The notes beneath the pieces were generated by a model that made no database searches, had not been told where the DNA came from, and was given only the letters and a program-made list of their open reading frames with translations. This document shows, piece by piece, positions 7,721 through 16,731 of a stretch of 64,000 nt of DNA. The stretch is from JANNVK01 sp031414415 (lineage in GTDB: Bacteria > Acidobacteriota > Blastocatellia > Pyrinomonadales > Pyrinomonadaceae): the NCBI GenBank assembly GCA_031414415.1, contig JANNVK010000107.1, positions 1 to 64,000 of the forward strand, read 5' to 3'. Every line of letters begins with the position of its first letter. Position 1 is the first letter of the stretch. The translations under genes and the position numbers were made by a program.

Positions 7721-10700
7721 CTAAGGTTTCTTTTTGACAGTTGTAATTACTGGTAAACTTCTTTCGACAAAGAGTTTGTTAAATGCAGAAATTTCGTCGA
7801 GACGAACTTTGTTTAGCACACTAAGTTGAACATCAATTAGAGAAGAAAGTTCATTAAAAACGTCAACCGCTTGAGCAGTTGGTGCATAATCGCCGCTGTC
7901 AATTGACGAACTAAGAGCAGCAAGTTTGTTGTTTAATTTTATCGGAAAATTTAATGCATCTTGCGAACTCTTTATTTTTGTTTGGTTTAGCTCTTCTTCG
8001 ACAGATGTTATTTTCTTTAAAATCTCTTTAGCTTTATCGACCAAATCTTTTTGTTCTGGAGATTTTAGTTTTACCAATACTTCATCAAATTGTTTTCTAA
8101 TATCACGTATTTCGAGCAACGCATCGTGAGTTTCAGTCAATTTATTGTGAACTTTCATTCGCAAATCAAATTGTTTCTGAAAATCATCTTGCGTTGTTAA
8201 GAGTCTCGGATCAGCTTTCAAATTAAAACTTTCGGTTGCTATAACTTTCCCGTCATAACTAAGTTTTACTTGATATTTACCAGGAATAATTTTGGGTCCA
8301 GTCGTGCTTCCAGCCCATAAAATCATTCCTGGAATAGTCGTTGCATTTGCCAAACGTAAGTTCCAAACTAGCTGATTATATCCAGCTTCCATTTGTAAAG
8401 ATGGCTCAGAACTTGGAGGATTTACTTGCCCGTCAACCGTCGGTTTTCCTTTATAAGTTCTTATAACTAAACCTGTTGCGTCTAAAAAGTCAATAGTGAC
8501 TTCTTTGTTTGGCTTATCTTTAAAGTAGTAATTTACAACTACTCCATTTGGCGGGTTTTTTCCGACTGTTGCGGTTGTCGGAAGTGTAAAACCACCAAAA
8601 CCACTTCGCCGAAAAGCATCTTCGACTTTAAACAAATAAGCATCGCTTTTCTGTGCATCAGCCAAATTATATAAGTGCGGTAAATTGTCGAGAATGTAAA
8701 AAGAGCGTCCTTGTGTGCCAACAACTAAATCTTTATCACGCTTGTGAAATTGCAAATCAGTTATTGGAACAATCGGCAGATTTAATTGCAAAGATGACCA
8801 AGTTTCGCCGTCATTTAATGAGTAAAATAGACCGATTTCAGTTCCTGCAACTAGCAAACCTTTTCTATTCGGATCTTCTCGGACAACTCTCGTAAAAGCA
8901 TCGTTCGGAATACCCGAAACAATTTTTTTCCAAGTTTTTCCGAAGTCGTTTGTTTTGTATAAATAAGGCAAATAATTGTCTGATTTGTATGCGGTTGCGG
9001 CAATATATGCAGTTCCAGATTCAAAAGTAGATGCGTCAATCGCATTGATTTGCGTCCAATCAGGTAAATCTTTTGGTGTGACGTTTGTCCAAGTTTTGCC
9101 CGCGTCTTGCGTTATTTGAACGAGTCCATCATCGCTTCCAGTCCAGATTACACCTTGCTTTACAGGTGATTCTGCAACGGCAAAAATTGTCGAATAATAT
9201 TCAACGCTTGTGTTATCTTGTGTGAGTTGTCCGCCGGAAGTTCCTTGCCTTGATTTTTCGTTACGTGTTAAATCGGGTGAAATTGCTTGCCAAGACGAAC
9301 CTTCATCAATCGAGCGAAATAAGAGATTTCCGCCAGTATAAAGGACAGATTTTCCATCAATTTTATATGGTGAAAATATGATCGGAAAATTCCATTGAAA
9401 CCGATATTTTTGAACATCAGCACCTGCACCAAGCGGATTATTTGGGTTGACATTAACGTCTCGAGTTTGTCCCGTAATGTGGTCATAGCGTGTCAATAAT
9501 CCGCCGTAACTTCCTGCAAATATTACATTTGAGTTGTCAGGATGTGGAGCAATCCAGCCAGATTCTCCGCCACCAACGTCATACCAATGGTTATCATTTA
9601 TTGTTGCTTCATTAGTTCTCGAAGGAATTTTAACTGTCGAATTATCTTGCTGAGCACCGTAAATGTTGTATGGAAATTCGTTATCCAAAGCTAGGCGATA
9701 GAACTGCGATGTTGGCTGATCTTGCTTGCTCCAAGTGCGTCCGCCATTGGTCGTGACGTGCGAACCACCATCATCGCCGCCTATCATAATATTGCTATCA
9801 TTTGGGTTTATCCACCAATCGTGATTATCGCCGTGTGGCGTTCCAATCACACTAAAGTTACGACCACCATCAAGTGATTTCCAAGCCTGAACATTCATTA
9901 AATACAACAAATCAGCGTTTTTTTTGTCGGCGTAAATTCGCGAAAAATACCAAGGTCTTTGTCTGATGTTTGGACTGTTTGAGACCATTGCCCAATTTTC
10001 GCCGCCATCGTCCGAACGAAATAATCCACCTTCTTTTGCTTCAACCATTGCCCAAACTCTATTTGGATTAACCGGAGAAATTGCAATGCAGATTTTTCCT
10101 AAAACGCCTTTTGGAAGTCCAATATTTCGCGAAATTTCTTTCCAATTATCACCGCCGTCAACTGATTTGAATAATCCAGATCCGTCGCCACCACTTTCCA
10201 TCGAATACGGTGTTCGTTTGACTTGCCAAAGCGACGCGTAAATTGTGTTTGGGCTATTTGGTTCAAAAATAAGATCAATCGCACCAGATTTTTCATCTCG
10301 AAAGAGAATCTTCTCCCAAGTTTTTCCGCCATCTTTTGTTCGAAACACACCTCGTTCAGCATTTCCACCCCAAAGATGCCCAAGTGCTGCAACATATACA
10401 ACGTCTGAATTTTTCGGATGAATTCTAACTCGGGAAATTTGTCGCGTATCTCCTAAACCGATGTGTTTCCAAGTTTTACCTGCGTCAGTAGATTTATACA
10501 TTCCGTCGCCGTGTGAAACATTTCCGCGAAGAGTATGTTCGCCCATACCAACATAAACCACATTTGAATCTGTTTCAGAAACCGCAACAGCACCAACAGA
10601 ACCGGTTTTGAAAAATCCATCGGAAACATTTGCCCAATCTTCGCCGTAATTCGTCGATTTCCAAACTCCGCCGCCGGTCGCACCGTAATAAAAAACATTT

Positions 10701-10882
10701 GGTTGGTCAAAAACACCTGTAACTGCACCAGATCTTCCGCCGCGAAATGGTCCGATTGAGCGAAATTGGAAGTTTTTTAACGGATCAGATTTTGCTTGAG
10801 CAATAATTTGAGATTTTGATAGTGCAAAAACCGAAATAAGCAAAATAAACAGCGACAAAATAGACGTAGTTTTACGAAGCAT
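7721..10882 (-). CDS. Sortilin/VPS10-like BNR-repeat secreted protein (glycosyl hydrolase-like propeller)
   Basis: This 1053-residue exported protein has a signal peptide (about 1-28). Multiple Asp-box/BNR motifs follow through about residue 700 (for example TDAGKTWKHIG, KDGGKTWEKI, VDGGDNWKEI, DDGGENWAMV, NDGETWSSL), the sortilin-type ten-bladed propeller fold. Residues 780-900 look like an Ig-like beta domain, and the last 150 residues are helical with many Lys/Leu heptads. The family is often annotated as a glycosyl hydrolase or photosystem-stability-like protein, but the substrate is unknown. Such proteins are frequent in Acidobacteriota. The start is supported by an AAGGAAAC ribosome site, and the gene is monocistronic with its own terminator. 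Confidence 0.88.
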   Translation of the reverse strand: MLRKTTSILSLFILLISVFALSKSQIIAQAKSDPLKNFQFRSIGPFRGGRSGAVTGVFDQPNVFYYGATGGGVWKSTNYGEDWANVSDGFFKTGSVGAVAVSETDSNVVYVGMGEHTLRGNVSHGDGMYKSTDAGKTWKHIGLGDTRQISRVRIHPKNSDVVYVAALGHLWGGNAERGVFRTKDGGKTWEKILFRDEKSGAIDLIFEPNSPNTIYASLWQVKRTPYSMESGGDGSGLFKSVDGGDNWKEISRNIGLPKGVLGKICIAISPVNPNRVWAMVEAKEGGLFRSDDGGENWAMVSNSPNIRQRPWYFSRIYADKKNADLLYLMNVQAWKSLDGGRNFSVIGTPHGDNHDWWINPNDSNIMIGGDDGGSHVTTNGGRTWSKQDQPTSQFYRLALDNEFPYNIYGAQQDNSTVKIPSRTNEATINDNHWYDVGGGESGWIAPHPDNSNVIFAGSYGGLLTRYDHITGQTRDVNVNPNNPLGAGADVQKYRFQWNFPIIFSPYKIDGKSVLYTGGNLLFRSIDEGSSWQAISPDLTRNEKSRQGTSGGQLTQDNTSVEYYSTIFAVAESPVKQGVIWTGSDDGLVQITQDAGKTWTNVTPKDLPDWTQINAIDASTFESGTAYIAATAYKSDNYLPYLYKTNDFGKTWKKIVSGIPNDAFTRVVREDPNRKGLLVAGTEIGLFYSLNDGETWSSLQLNLPIVPITDLQFHKRDKDLVVGTQGRSFYILDNLPHLYNLADAQKSDAYLFKVEDAFRRSGFGGFTLPTTATVGKNPPNGVVVNYYFKDKPNKEVTIDFLDATGLVIRTYKGKPTVDGQVNPPSSEPSLQMEAGYNQLVWNLRLANATTIPGMILWAGSTTGPKIIPGKYQVKLSYDGKVIATESFNLKADPRLLTTQDDFQKQFDLRMKVHNKLTETHDALLEIRDIRKQFDEVLVKLKSPEQKDLVDKAKEILKKITSVEEELNQTKIKSSQDALNFPIKLNNKLAALSSSIDSGDYAPTAQAVDVFNELSSLIDVQLSVLNKVRLDEISAFNKLFVERSLPVITTVKKKP

Positions 10883-10968
10883 TTGGAAAGTTTCCTTAAA
10901 GGTAATTTAAATTTCTGAAATTAAATTTAATACGTTGAAACAAAAAAGAGGTTTCAAAAGTGCAATGT

Positions 10969-11658
10969 TTAATACATTTTTCCACCAACTTTTGCAGATT
11001 TGAGCTCAGTTTCAATCAGACGATTGATAATTTCTTTATCGTTTTGCAAAATTATAAATCGTGCAGAAGCCTTTACTACACCAACATTTTTTGCATAATG
11101 GTAAATGCTAATTGTCCTTGCTTGGCGACCGTCGCCCAACTCCCAAAACGATTCTGATTCAATCCGTAAACATCTTTTGAATTCGCCAGCCGTAACTTTT
11201 ACATCTTCAAATAAAACATATTTTTGTTTAAGTTTATAAGTTCCGCGACTCGTTTTTCCATCAATTAAAGTTCGTGTAAAAGAAGTTTCAATGTTTGTTT
11301 CTGTGCCGATTTTTACTTTCTCAGGAAACCAAACTTGTGGTTTATCAAAGCGAACAATAGTTTTATCAGCAAAATCTTCGCCGAAATAAACGATGCCATT
11401 TCCTTTGACGAATGCGAGAATCTTTGCAGCTTTTGTTGCGTCAAAATGCAAAACTGAAGTGAAATTTTTGCCTTCAAAGCTCACGTTATTCCCACTTTCC
11501 ATTACGGAAATGTAATCGCCTTTCCATGTTGGTGGTGCAACATAATTCCAACTGTTTCCGTTGGATAATTGGTAATATTCGGCGATTTTGACGGTTTGAG
11601 CGAAGAGACAAATATTGACGATTAAGATAATAATCAAACTTTTAAACAACGTTTTCAT
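10969..11658 (-). CDS. Secreted hypothetical protein
   Basis: This 229-residue protein has a clear signal peptide (MKTLFKSLIIILIVNICLFA, cleavage near residue 20). The rest alternates beta strands and turns and begins with EYYQLSNGNSWNYV, an opening seen in several uncharacterised exported proteins of Bacteroidetes and Acidobacteria. There are no Cys pairs, metal motifs or catalytic signatures. Its start lies 17 bp inside the 3' end of the HNH-repeat zinc-ribbon gene, so they are probably co-transcribed, although the two products have nothing obvious in common. Function unknown. Confidence 0.7.
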   Translation of the reverse strand: MKTLFKSLIIILIVNICLFAQTVKIAEYYQLSNGNSWNYVAPPTWKGDYISVMESGNNVSFEGKNFTSVLHFDATKAAKILAFVKGNGIVYFGEDFADKTIVRFDKPQVWFPEKVKIGTETNIETSFTRTLIDGKTSRGTYKLKQKYVLFEDVKVTAGEFKRCLRIESESFWELGDGRQARTISIYHYAKNVGVVKASARFIILQNDKEIINRLIETELKSAKVGGKMY

Positions 11659-12766
11659 TAATCAACTCCTCTATCCTATCCATACCACCAAAACGTTTAT
11701 AGACGGTGCCGCCCGATGGGTAATAACCTTCCTTGCTAGCTCTCATCAAGTCATTCCAGCCAATTCTTTTGCCAAGTTTTTTACGTAACTCGCGTAATCT
11801 TTTTATTAACTCTTCATCCGTATATTGTTGTGGTTTAAGCACTTCAAATCCGGCAGCTTTGTAAGCAAATATCAAACTTCCAAACATATTAGAAATTGTG
11901 CTGTGACTCGCTATTTCTCCCTTTTTGCAACTCGCAGTAATGTCACGGTCTGTTGGTTTTCTTCCGAGTTTATTAAATAAGTTTTGCAATTGAAGAATCA
12001 ATTCTTCCTTACTAAATTTTTTCCATTGAGGGTTCGGGATATTCGCGGCTTTTCTGGCTTCCGAAACAGATCCAAATTCGTTTCTAAAGGCTTTCAAAGA
12101 AGGTCTTTCACCGTGTTTATAGTTTTTTTCGAAATCATTTTGTCTCGGAATTCTTCCAATCTTTATTTCAAGCTGTTTTAAATGATAAATTAATTCCTCG
12201 CGGGAATAATGTTTTTTATTTGCATCTGCTTCTTGTATCGCGTTAGGTATAGAAACAAATGCACGTTGGAAATGATAAGGTGGCGAAACTAAACCTTTTC
12301 TTCTTGCTTCCACAACATCTTTTGCAAAGAGTGGTCGTTTCAATTTCTTGCGAAGAACTTGTAGTTCGTAAATCAATTTCTCAGTATCAAACTCTTGGTA
12401 ATAACGAGGCTTTAAATTTGCTTCTTTTATTGCAGTTACAAAACTCCCGTCAAAAACTGCGTAGTAAACGTGAATTGAATAACACTTTTTCTTTTTAGAA
12501 AACATGTTAATGTCATCAACGGTAGGTGTTTTTCCTAAACTCTTTGCGATGGAATGAAGTTCTAAAATTAAGCGTCTCTTAGTAGGTAAAATGTCAGAAG
12601 CAACTTCGTAAATTCTTTTACTGTCAGGAAGAATTGCATTTTCACGACAGAATTTTCTACAGTCACGACAATAATGTCTTTGCTTTCCATTTCTAGCAAA
12701 ACCGCCTTTGTTTGTTCGAATACTTCCGCAGTGATAGCAAACAAATTTTTTTATACATTCAGCCAT
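11642..12766 (-). CDS. Zinc-ribbon protein with five HNH-associated (homing-endonuclease-type) repeats
   Basis: This 374-residue protein opens with a zinc ribbon (C10, C13, C33, C36) of the IS1 InsA / transposase type, including GKQRHYCRDCRKF. Five repeats of about 55 residues follow (about 62-118, 126-181, 187-242, 251-307, 314-370). Each has the pattern ELIxxLxxLxxKLGRxPT, a variable basic stretch, then a FGSxxEAxKAAG-like end. This matches the small helical repeat found beside HNH and homing endonuclease domains (Pfam HNH_repeat). No nuclease, integrase or DDE motif is present. The likely role is sequence-specific DNA binding. Whether it acts as regulator, element-encoded adaptor or nuclease cofactor is open. 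It lies 3 bp downstream of the nitrilase-like gene. Confidence 0.8.
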   Translation of the reverse strand: MAECIKKFVCYHCGSIRTNKGGFARNGKQRHYCRDCRKFCRENAILPDSKRIYEVASDILPTKRRLILELHSIAKSLGKTPTVDDINMFSKKKKCYSIHVYYAVFDGSFVTAIKEANLKPRYYQEFDTEKLIYELQVLRKKLKRPLFAKDVVEARRKGLVSPPYHFQRAFVSIPNAIQEADANKKHYSREELIYHLKQLEIKIGRIPRQNDFEKNYKHGERPSLKAFRNEFGSVSEARKAANIPNPQWKKFSKEELILQLQNLFNKLGRKPTDRDITASCKKGEIASHSTISNMFGSLIFAYKAAGFEVLKPQQYTDEELIKRLRELRKKLGKRIGWNDLMRASKEGYYPSGGTVYKRFGGMDRIEELINENVV

Positions 12767-12769
12767 TAC

Positions 12770-13804
12770 TTAAATTAAACCATTTTTTTCAAGTTTTTCA
12801 ATCACAGCTTTCTGAGTTTCAACAAAATGTGAGCGTTCTGTCTTCTTGCCAACCAAAGAATTTGCCGGATAAAACGAGTGTTTTGCGTAACTTTCAGCAT
12901 AAAGTTCAAAGCGTTGCCGTGATAAAATATTTCCCATTCCTGCACGTTTACGATTTCGGCGAAGTGCGGCTAAGTCTATCTCAGCGAAGGCGTTAATCGA
13001 TTCGCCTTGACCTGTTTCAGCGATTATTAAACCTTTATAATCAACGATTTTCGAGCCGCCATCAGTCGAATTTTCTGGAATAGAAATATCCGCGATTCCG
13101 GCTGAATTTGCCGAGATAACATACGCCATATTTTCATAACTACGGGCGAGTTTTGCCACATTTTTCGGTGTGTTTTCCATTCCGAAAATCTCGGATGATG
13201 AATGACAAAAAACTTCTGCACCACGCATCGCAAGGCATCTGGCGATTTCAGGATAAAGAATTTCTTCGGACGCAATACACGCCAAATTTCCGATTTCAGT
13301 TTTGGCAACCGGAAAAACTCCTTCGAGTCCGTAAATGTCGAGATATTTGTCCCAAACATCGTGTGGCGTTGGTGCAAACATCGAAACTAAACGACGATAA
13401 CGCACAACAACTTCACCGTTTGGAGCGATGATAAATGAAGTTTGAAAGTAAAGTTCGGGAAAGTTTTTGTCGAGTTCGTAAGCGTTTCCGCTCAGATAAA
13501 TTTTACGTTCTTGAGCAATTTTTGAAAGTTTTTCGTAGATTTCGCCGTCAATTTCCAAACAGGCTTTCTCACGCCATTCATCAATCGTTTCGCCAAGCGG
13601 AAAACTCGTCAAAAAGTATTCGGGCAAGACGACAAGTTTTGTATCAAATCCGATAAACGCAATACTCGCAGTGATTTGCTTCGACAAGCGTTCAATCGTC
13701 TGCGACATTATTTCGTTCGCTTCCATACGATTTTTTGCACGATTTACGGCAAAACATTTGGTTTGCAAAGCGATTGCTCGATAAGATAATTGTGTTTCTT
13801 GCAT
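12770..13804 (-). CDS. Nitrilase-superfamily protein with substituted catalytic residues
   Basis: This 344-residue carbon-nitrogen-hydrolase fold protein retains the first catalytic Glu (E62 in VVLPEYF). The catalytic Lys position in the usual YRKxH segment is Arg (R138 in RYRRLV). Counting seven residues from the conserved Gly before the nucleophile elbow, the Cys position is Ser (S179 in IGNLACIASEEILYPE); a Cys is present three residues earlier (C176). Active nitrilases and amidases use Glu-Lys-Cys, so this may be a pseudoenzyme or an altered active site. It is followed closely by the zinc-ribbon gene and preceded by the DUF5615 gene 2 bp upstream. Confidence 0.82.
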   Translation of the reverse strand: MQETQLSYRAIALQTKCFAVNRAKNRMEANEIMSQTIERLSKQITASIAFIGFDTKLVVLPEYFLTSFPLGETIDEWREKACLEIDGEIYEKLSKIAQERKIYLSGNAYELDKNFPELYFQTSFIIAPNGEVVVRYRRLVSMFAPTPHDVWDKYLDIYGLEGVFPVAKTEIGNLACIASEEILYPEIARCLAMRGAEVFCHSSSEIFGMENTPKNVAKLARSYENMAYVISANSAGIADISIPENSTDGGSKIVDYKGLIIAETGQGESINAFAEIDLAALRRNRKRAGMGNILSRQRFELYAESYAKHSFYPANSLVGKKTERSHFVETQKAVIEKLEKNGLI

Positions 13805-13806
13805 TT

Positions 13807-14154
13807 TTAGATTGGCAAATACAGGATTTGATTTTTAAAATCGCTAAGGTTGCTACATTGAAATATAATCGCAAGTTCGTCAATTGCCTGACCAATTGGC
13901 AAATCACTCGATATAGCAATAACGCCGGTAAAATTAAGTCGTTTGTTAATTCGCTCGTAACCAAATTTTGGGATTGTTTTTAGGTCGTGAGTAACTAAAA
14001 CACATTCGTTTTTACTCGACCAATCTAATACTTCTGGATCTGATTTTCCTTTCAATCCAACGTTTTGAACAACCAAATAATCAAGATTAGGAATTTCTAG
14101 TTTCAAGCCACGTAAAATTCTCTGATTAAAATTTTCATCAAAAAGCAGTCGCAT
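13807..14154 (-). CDS. DUF5615 PIN-like protein (putative toxin)
   Basis: This 115-residue protein starts with LLFDENFNQRILRGL and contains DPEVLDWSSKNECVLVTHDLKTI, the hallmarks of the DUF5615 family. That family has a PIN-like fold with acidic residues D6, E7, D45 and D57 positioned as in PIN nucleases. DUF5615 proteins are almost always paired with DUF433 proteins, as here: the DUF433 gene lies immediately upstream, 3 bp away. Toxicity has not been established for most members. By analogy with VapC the protein would be an RNase neutralised by its partner. Confidence 0.85.
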   Translation of the reverse strand: MRLLFDENFNQRILRGLKLEIPNLDYLVVQNVGLKGKSDPEVLDWSSKNECVLVTHDLKTIPKFGYERINKRLNFTGVIAISSDLPIGQAIDELAIIFQCSNLSDFKNQILYLPI

Positions 14155-14157
14155 TGT

Positions 14158-14490
14158 TTAGACTTTTTGTGTTTCGCGATACCGTGAACGAATGTTCGCA
14201 CGAAGTTCTCCGCTCGGCAATTGCGATTCGATAAAGCTAGTTGATTCAACAACTTCGCACTTTTGTTTGTTTAAATAATCTTCAACAAACTCTGTCCGCT
14301 CCAAATAAAAAGCCAAGGCTGTGTAAATTTCACGAAGACTTAACGATGAAAAATCTTCTTGAATTTGCTCGGCGGTTGAGCCTTTTTTGAACTCCGCAAT
14401 GATTGAATCTAGCGTTACACGCGAATTCGCAAAACGTATAGTTCCATCATCCGAAAATACAAGAGGCGTTGTTAGACTCAATGTAATCAT
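14158..14490 (-). CDS. DUF433 protein (putative antitoxin)
   Basis: This 110-residue protein contains the DUF433 helix-turn-helix-like segment, with RVTLDSIIAEFKKGSTAEQIQEDF (residues about 25-48) followed by LREIYTALAFYLER. Its C-terminal 35 residues, ending in ELRANIRSRYRE, are basic. The usual pairing is DUF433 first, DUF5615 second, and that order is kept on the minus strand. It likely binds DNA and represses the pair. A 9-bp-period repeat lies in the gap upstream, between this gene and hyuA. Confidence 0.83.
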   Translation of the reverse strand: MITLSLTTPLVFSDDGTIRFANSRVTLDSIIAEFKKGSTAEQIQEDFSSLSLREIYTALAFYLERTEFVEDYLNKQKCEVVESTSFIESQLPSGELRANIRSRYRETQKV

Positions 14491-14527
14491 TCTAAAATTT
14501 TAACATAAAACACGAAAAGCCAATTAC

Positions 14528-14562
14528 GATTGATTCGATGAACCAATGAATCAATGATTAAA
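14528..14562. repeat. Degenerate 9-bp tandem array
   Basis: About four imperfect 9-base units of the GATTGATTC / ATGAATCAA type lie directly against the stop codon of hyuA (14564-14566). They belong to the same loose class of short periodic arrays seen elsewhere in the window. Confidence 0.45.
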
Positions 14563-14563
14563 T

Positions 14564-16615
14564 TTATGCATTTGGGTAAATCAAAATATTCAAATATGAA
14601 TCAACTTTTCCGTGATGATCGGGTAAGACTACGGTCGTTGAGTCCTTTTGCGTGATAATCGCTGGACCAATAATCTTGTGTCCAGCACGAAGTTTTGCAC
14701 GGTCATAAATTGGTGTGTTTAATTGCTTTCCATCAAACCATGCAGTGTGTTGTTCGGCGATTGCACTTTCAGCATTTTCGTCACCAACTTCAAATTTCGG
14801 CAGTTCAATTTTGCGAACTTGCCCGATTCCAATTACACGTAAATTGACGATTTCAATTGGTGATTCGATATTGAATCCGTAATTTTTTTCGTGAATTTCC
14901 TTAAAATCTGCGATAAATTTATCATAACCTTCTTTGGTTTCGAGTTGGTCGGCAGAAACCTTGATTGGAAATTCAAAACCTTGTCGATAATATCGTGTAT
15001 CGATTTGATAGACGAGTTTTTGTCGGTCTTTCGCGATATTTTCGCCGTCTAGCCAATCGGTCGATTCCTTCGCAAGTGATTCAAAAATTGTCTTAAATTC
15101 CTTCAAATCAATCTTATCAAGCGTGCGAATCATCGTTTGAGAAAATTCGTTTCGAATATCAGAATGAAGAAATCCGAGAGCCGAAAGCACGCCCGGAGTT
15201 GGCGGCGAAATGCATGGAAATGCTCCCGAAAGTTTGGATAAATAATTGCCGTGAAGCGGTCCGGCACCACCAAAAGCGATGAGTGCAAAATCTCTCGGAT
15301 CGAGTCCGCGTTGGACGGAAACGAGACGCAATGCACCAAACATATTTTCATTGACAATGTCGATAATTCCTTGGGCAGTTGCTTCAATTGAAAGCCCAAG
15401 CGTGTCCGCAACTTTCTTGATTGAATTTCTCGCGGCTTCAATATCAAGCGACATTTCGCCGCCCAGAAGTCTCGGTGGAAGATGACCTAAAACCACGTTT
15501 GCGTCAGTCACAGTCGGTTCTTCACCGCCTTTTTTGTATGCCGCCGGACCTGGATCTGCACCTGCTGATTGTGGTCCAACTCGCAACGCACCAGTCATCG
15601 GCACGTGTGCGATTGAGCCGCCACCAGCACCAACTGTGCGAACGTCAATCGACGATGCTTTGATCGGATAATAACCGACGCGAGTTTCGCGAACAATATT
15701 TGGTTCGCCTCCCATTGCCACGCAAACATCGGTCGAAGTTCCGCCCATATCGAAGCCCAAAACATTTTGATAACCAGCCAAATCGCCGACATAAGAAGCC
15801 GCGACTGCACCGCCTGAAGGTCCAGATAATAATGTGCTAACAGGCGAACGTTTCGCCGCTTCAATCGACATTACGCCGCCATCAGAACGGACAATATTAA
15901 CGGTTGTATCAATTTCAGCATCGGCAAGTTTCGTCTGAATGCCGGTCAAATAATTCGCCATTTTCGGTCGAACGTAAGAATTCATGACAGTCGTTAAACA
16001 ACGCTCGTATTCACGAAATTCGGGTAAAATATCAGTTGAAATTGTGACTGGAAGATCTGGATACATTTCCGCAGCGATGTCGCGAATCGCTCGTTCGTGC
16101 GAATTATTTGAAAAAGAATTAATCAGAGAAACCGTCAAGGCTTCAATTCCAGCATCGTGCAATTCTTTGATAAATTGCCGAACTTCTGCTTCATCAACAG
16201 CTGAAACTTCCACGCCTTTTGCAGTGTTTCGGCAAGAAACTCCTCGCGTAAGATAAAGCGGAGCAAGCGGTTCAGGCTTCTCCATGATAATCCAACCAGC
16301 AAGAGGTCCGGGAGTTTGCGAGCGTGCAACGTGCAAGATTTGTTCAAATCCTTTTGTTGTAATCAAACCAACCAACGCACCTTTTCCTTCCAAAACGGCG
16401 TTGGTTGCGACAGTTGTTCCGTGCAAAATAAGACTGATATCATCGTGGGAAAGTCCGGCAGATTCAACAATTTTGTGAATTCCAGTTAAAATTCCGATCG
16501 ACTGATCGGCAGGCGTTGAAGGTGTTTTCTCGAGCTGCATTTCGCCCGTTTCGTCGTTGAATAAAAGTAAATCAGTGAATGTTCCGCCGACATCGATTCC
16601 TAAACGATAACTCAT
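14564..16615 (-). CDS. hyuA: Hydantoinase/oxoprolinase family protein, subunit A (HyuA-like)
   Basis: This 683-residue protein of the N-methylhydantoinase A / oxoprolinase / acetone-carboxylase-beta family carries actin-like ATP-binding segments: GIDVGGTFTDLLLF at residues 5-18, HGTTVATNAVLEGKGA near 64, FDMGGTSTDVCV near 290 and FGGAGPLHG near 450. These enzymes use ATP to activate a carbonyl, for example in opening hydantoin or 5-oxoproline rings. The family normally works with a HyuB partner. None is encoded here: downstream are the DUF433/DUF5615 genes and upstream is a divergent acid-CoA ligase pair. The substrate therefore cannot be told from sequence. Confidence 0.9.
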   Translation of the reverse strand: MSYRLGIDVGGTFTDLLLFNDETGEMQLEKTPSTPADQSIGILTGIHKIVESAGLSHDDISLILHGTTVATNAVLEGKGALVGLITTKGFEQILHVARSQTPGPLAGWIIMEKPEPLAPLYLTRGVSCRNTAKGVEVSAVDEAEVRQFIKELHDAGIEALTVSLINSFSNNSHERAIRDIAAEMYPDLPVTISTDILPEFREYERCLTTVMNSYVRPKMANYLTGIQTKLADAEIDTTVNIVRSDGGVMSIEAAKRSPVSTLLSGPSGGAVAASYVGDLAGYQNVLGFDMGGTSTDVCVAMGGEPNIVRETRVGYYPIKASSIDVRTVGAGGGSIAHVPMTGALRVGPQSAGADPGPAAYKKGGEEPTVTDANVVLGHLPPRLLGGEMSLDIEAARNSIKKVADTLGLSIEATAQGIIDIVNENMFGALRLVSVQRGLDPRDFALIAFGGAGPLHGNYLSKLSGAFPCISPPTPGVLSALGFLHSDIRNEFSQTMIRTLDKIDLKEFKTIFESLAKESTDWLDGENIAKDRQKLVYQIDTRYYRQGFEFPIKVSADQLETKEGYDKFIADFKEIHEKNYGFNIESPIEIVNLRVIGIGQVRKIELPKFEVGDENAESAIAEQHTAWFDGKQLNTPIYDRAKLRAGHKIIGPAIITQKDSTTVVLPDHHGKVDSYLNILIYPNA

Positions 16616-16731
16616 ATTTTCTCTCCGTTAGATTTCTAAATTTGTAATATACTTATAACAAATCTTTATTCAAACTTCAATTAGGGTTTGGTAATTTACA
16701 AACCTATAAATTCATCATAGACTTATAACCA

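Noticed and set aside
11642..12766. An IS1-type insertion sequence based on the zinc ribbon
   Set aside because: No DDE catalytic domain, no terminal inverted repeats and no target duplication were seen. The rest of the protein is HNH-associated repeats.
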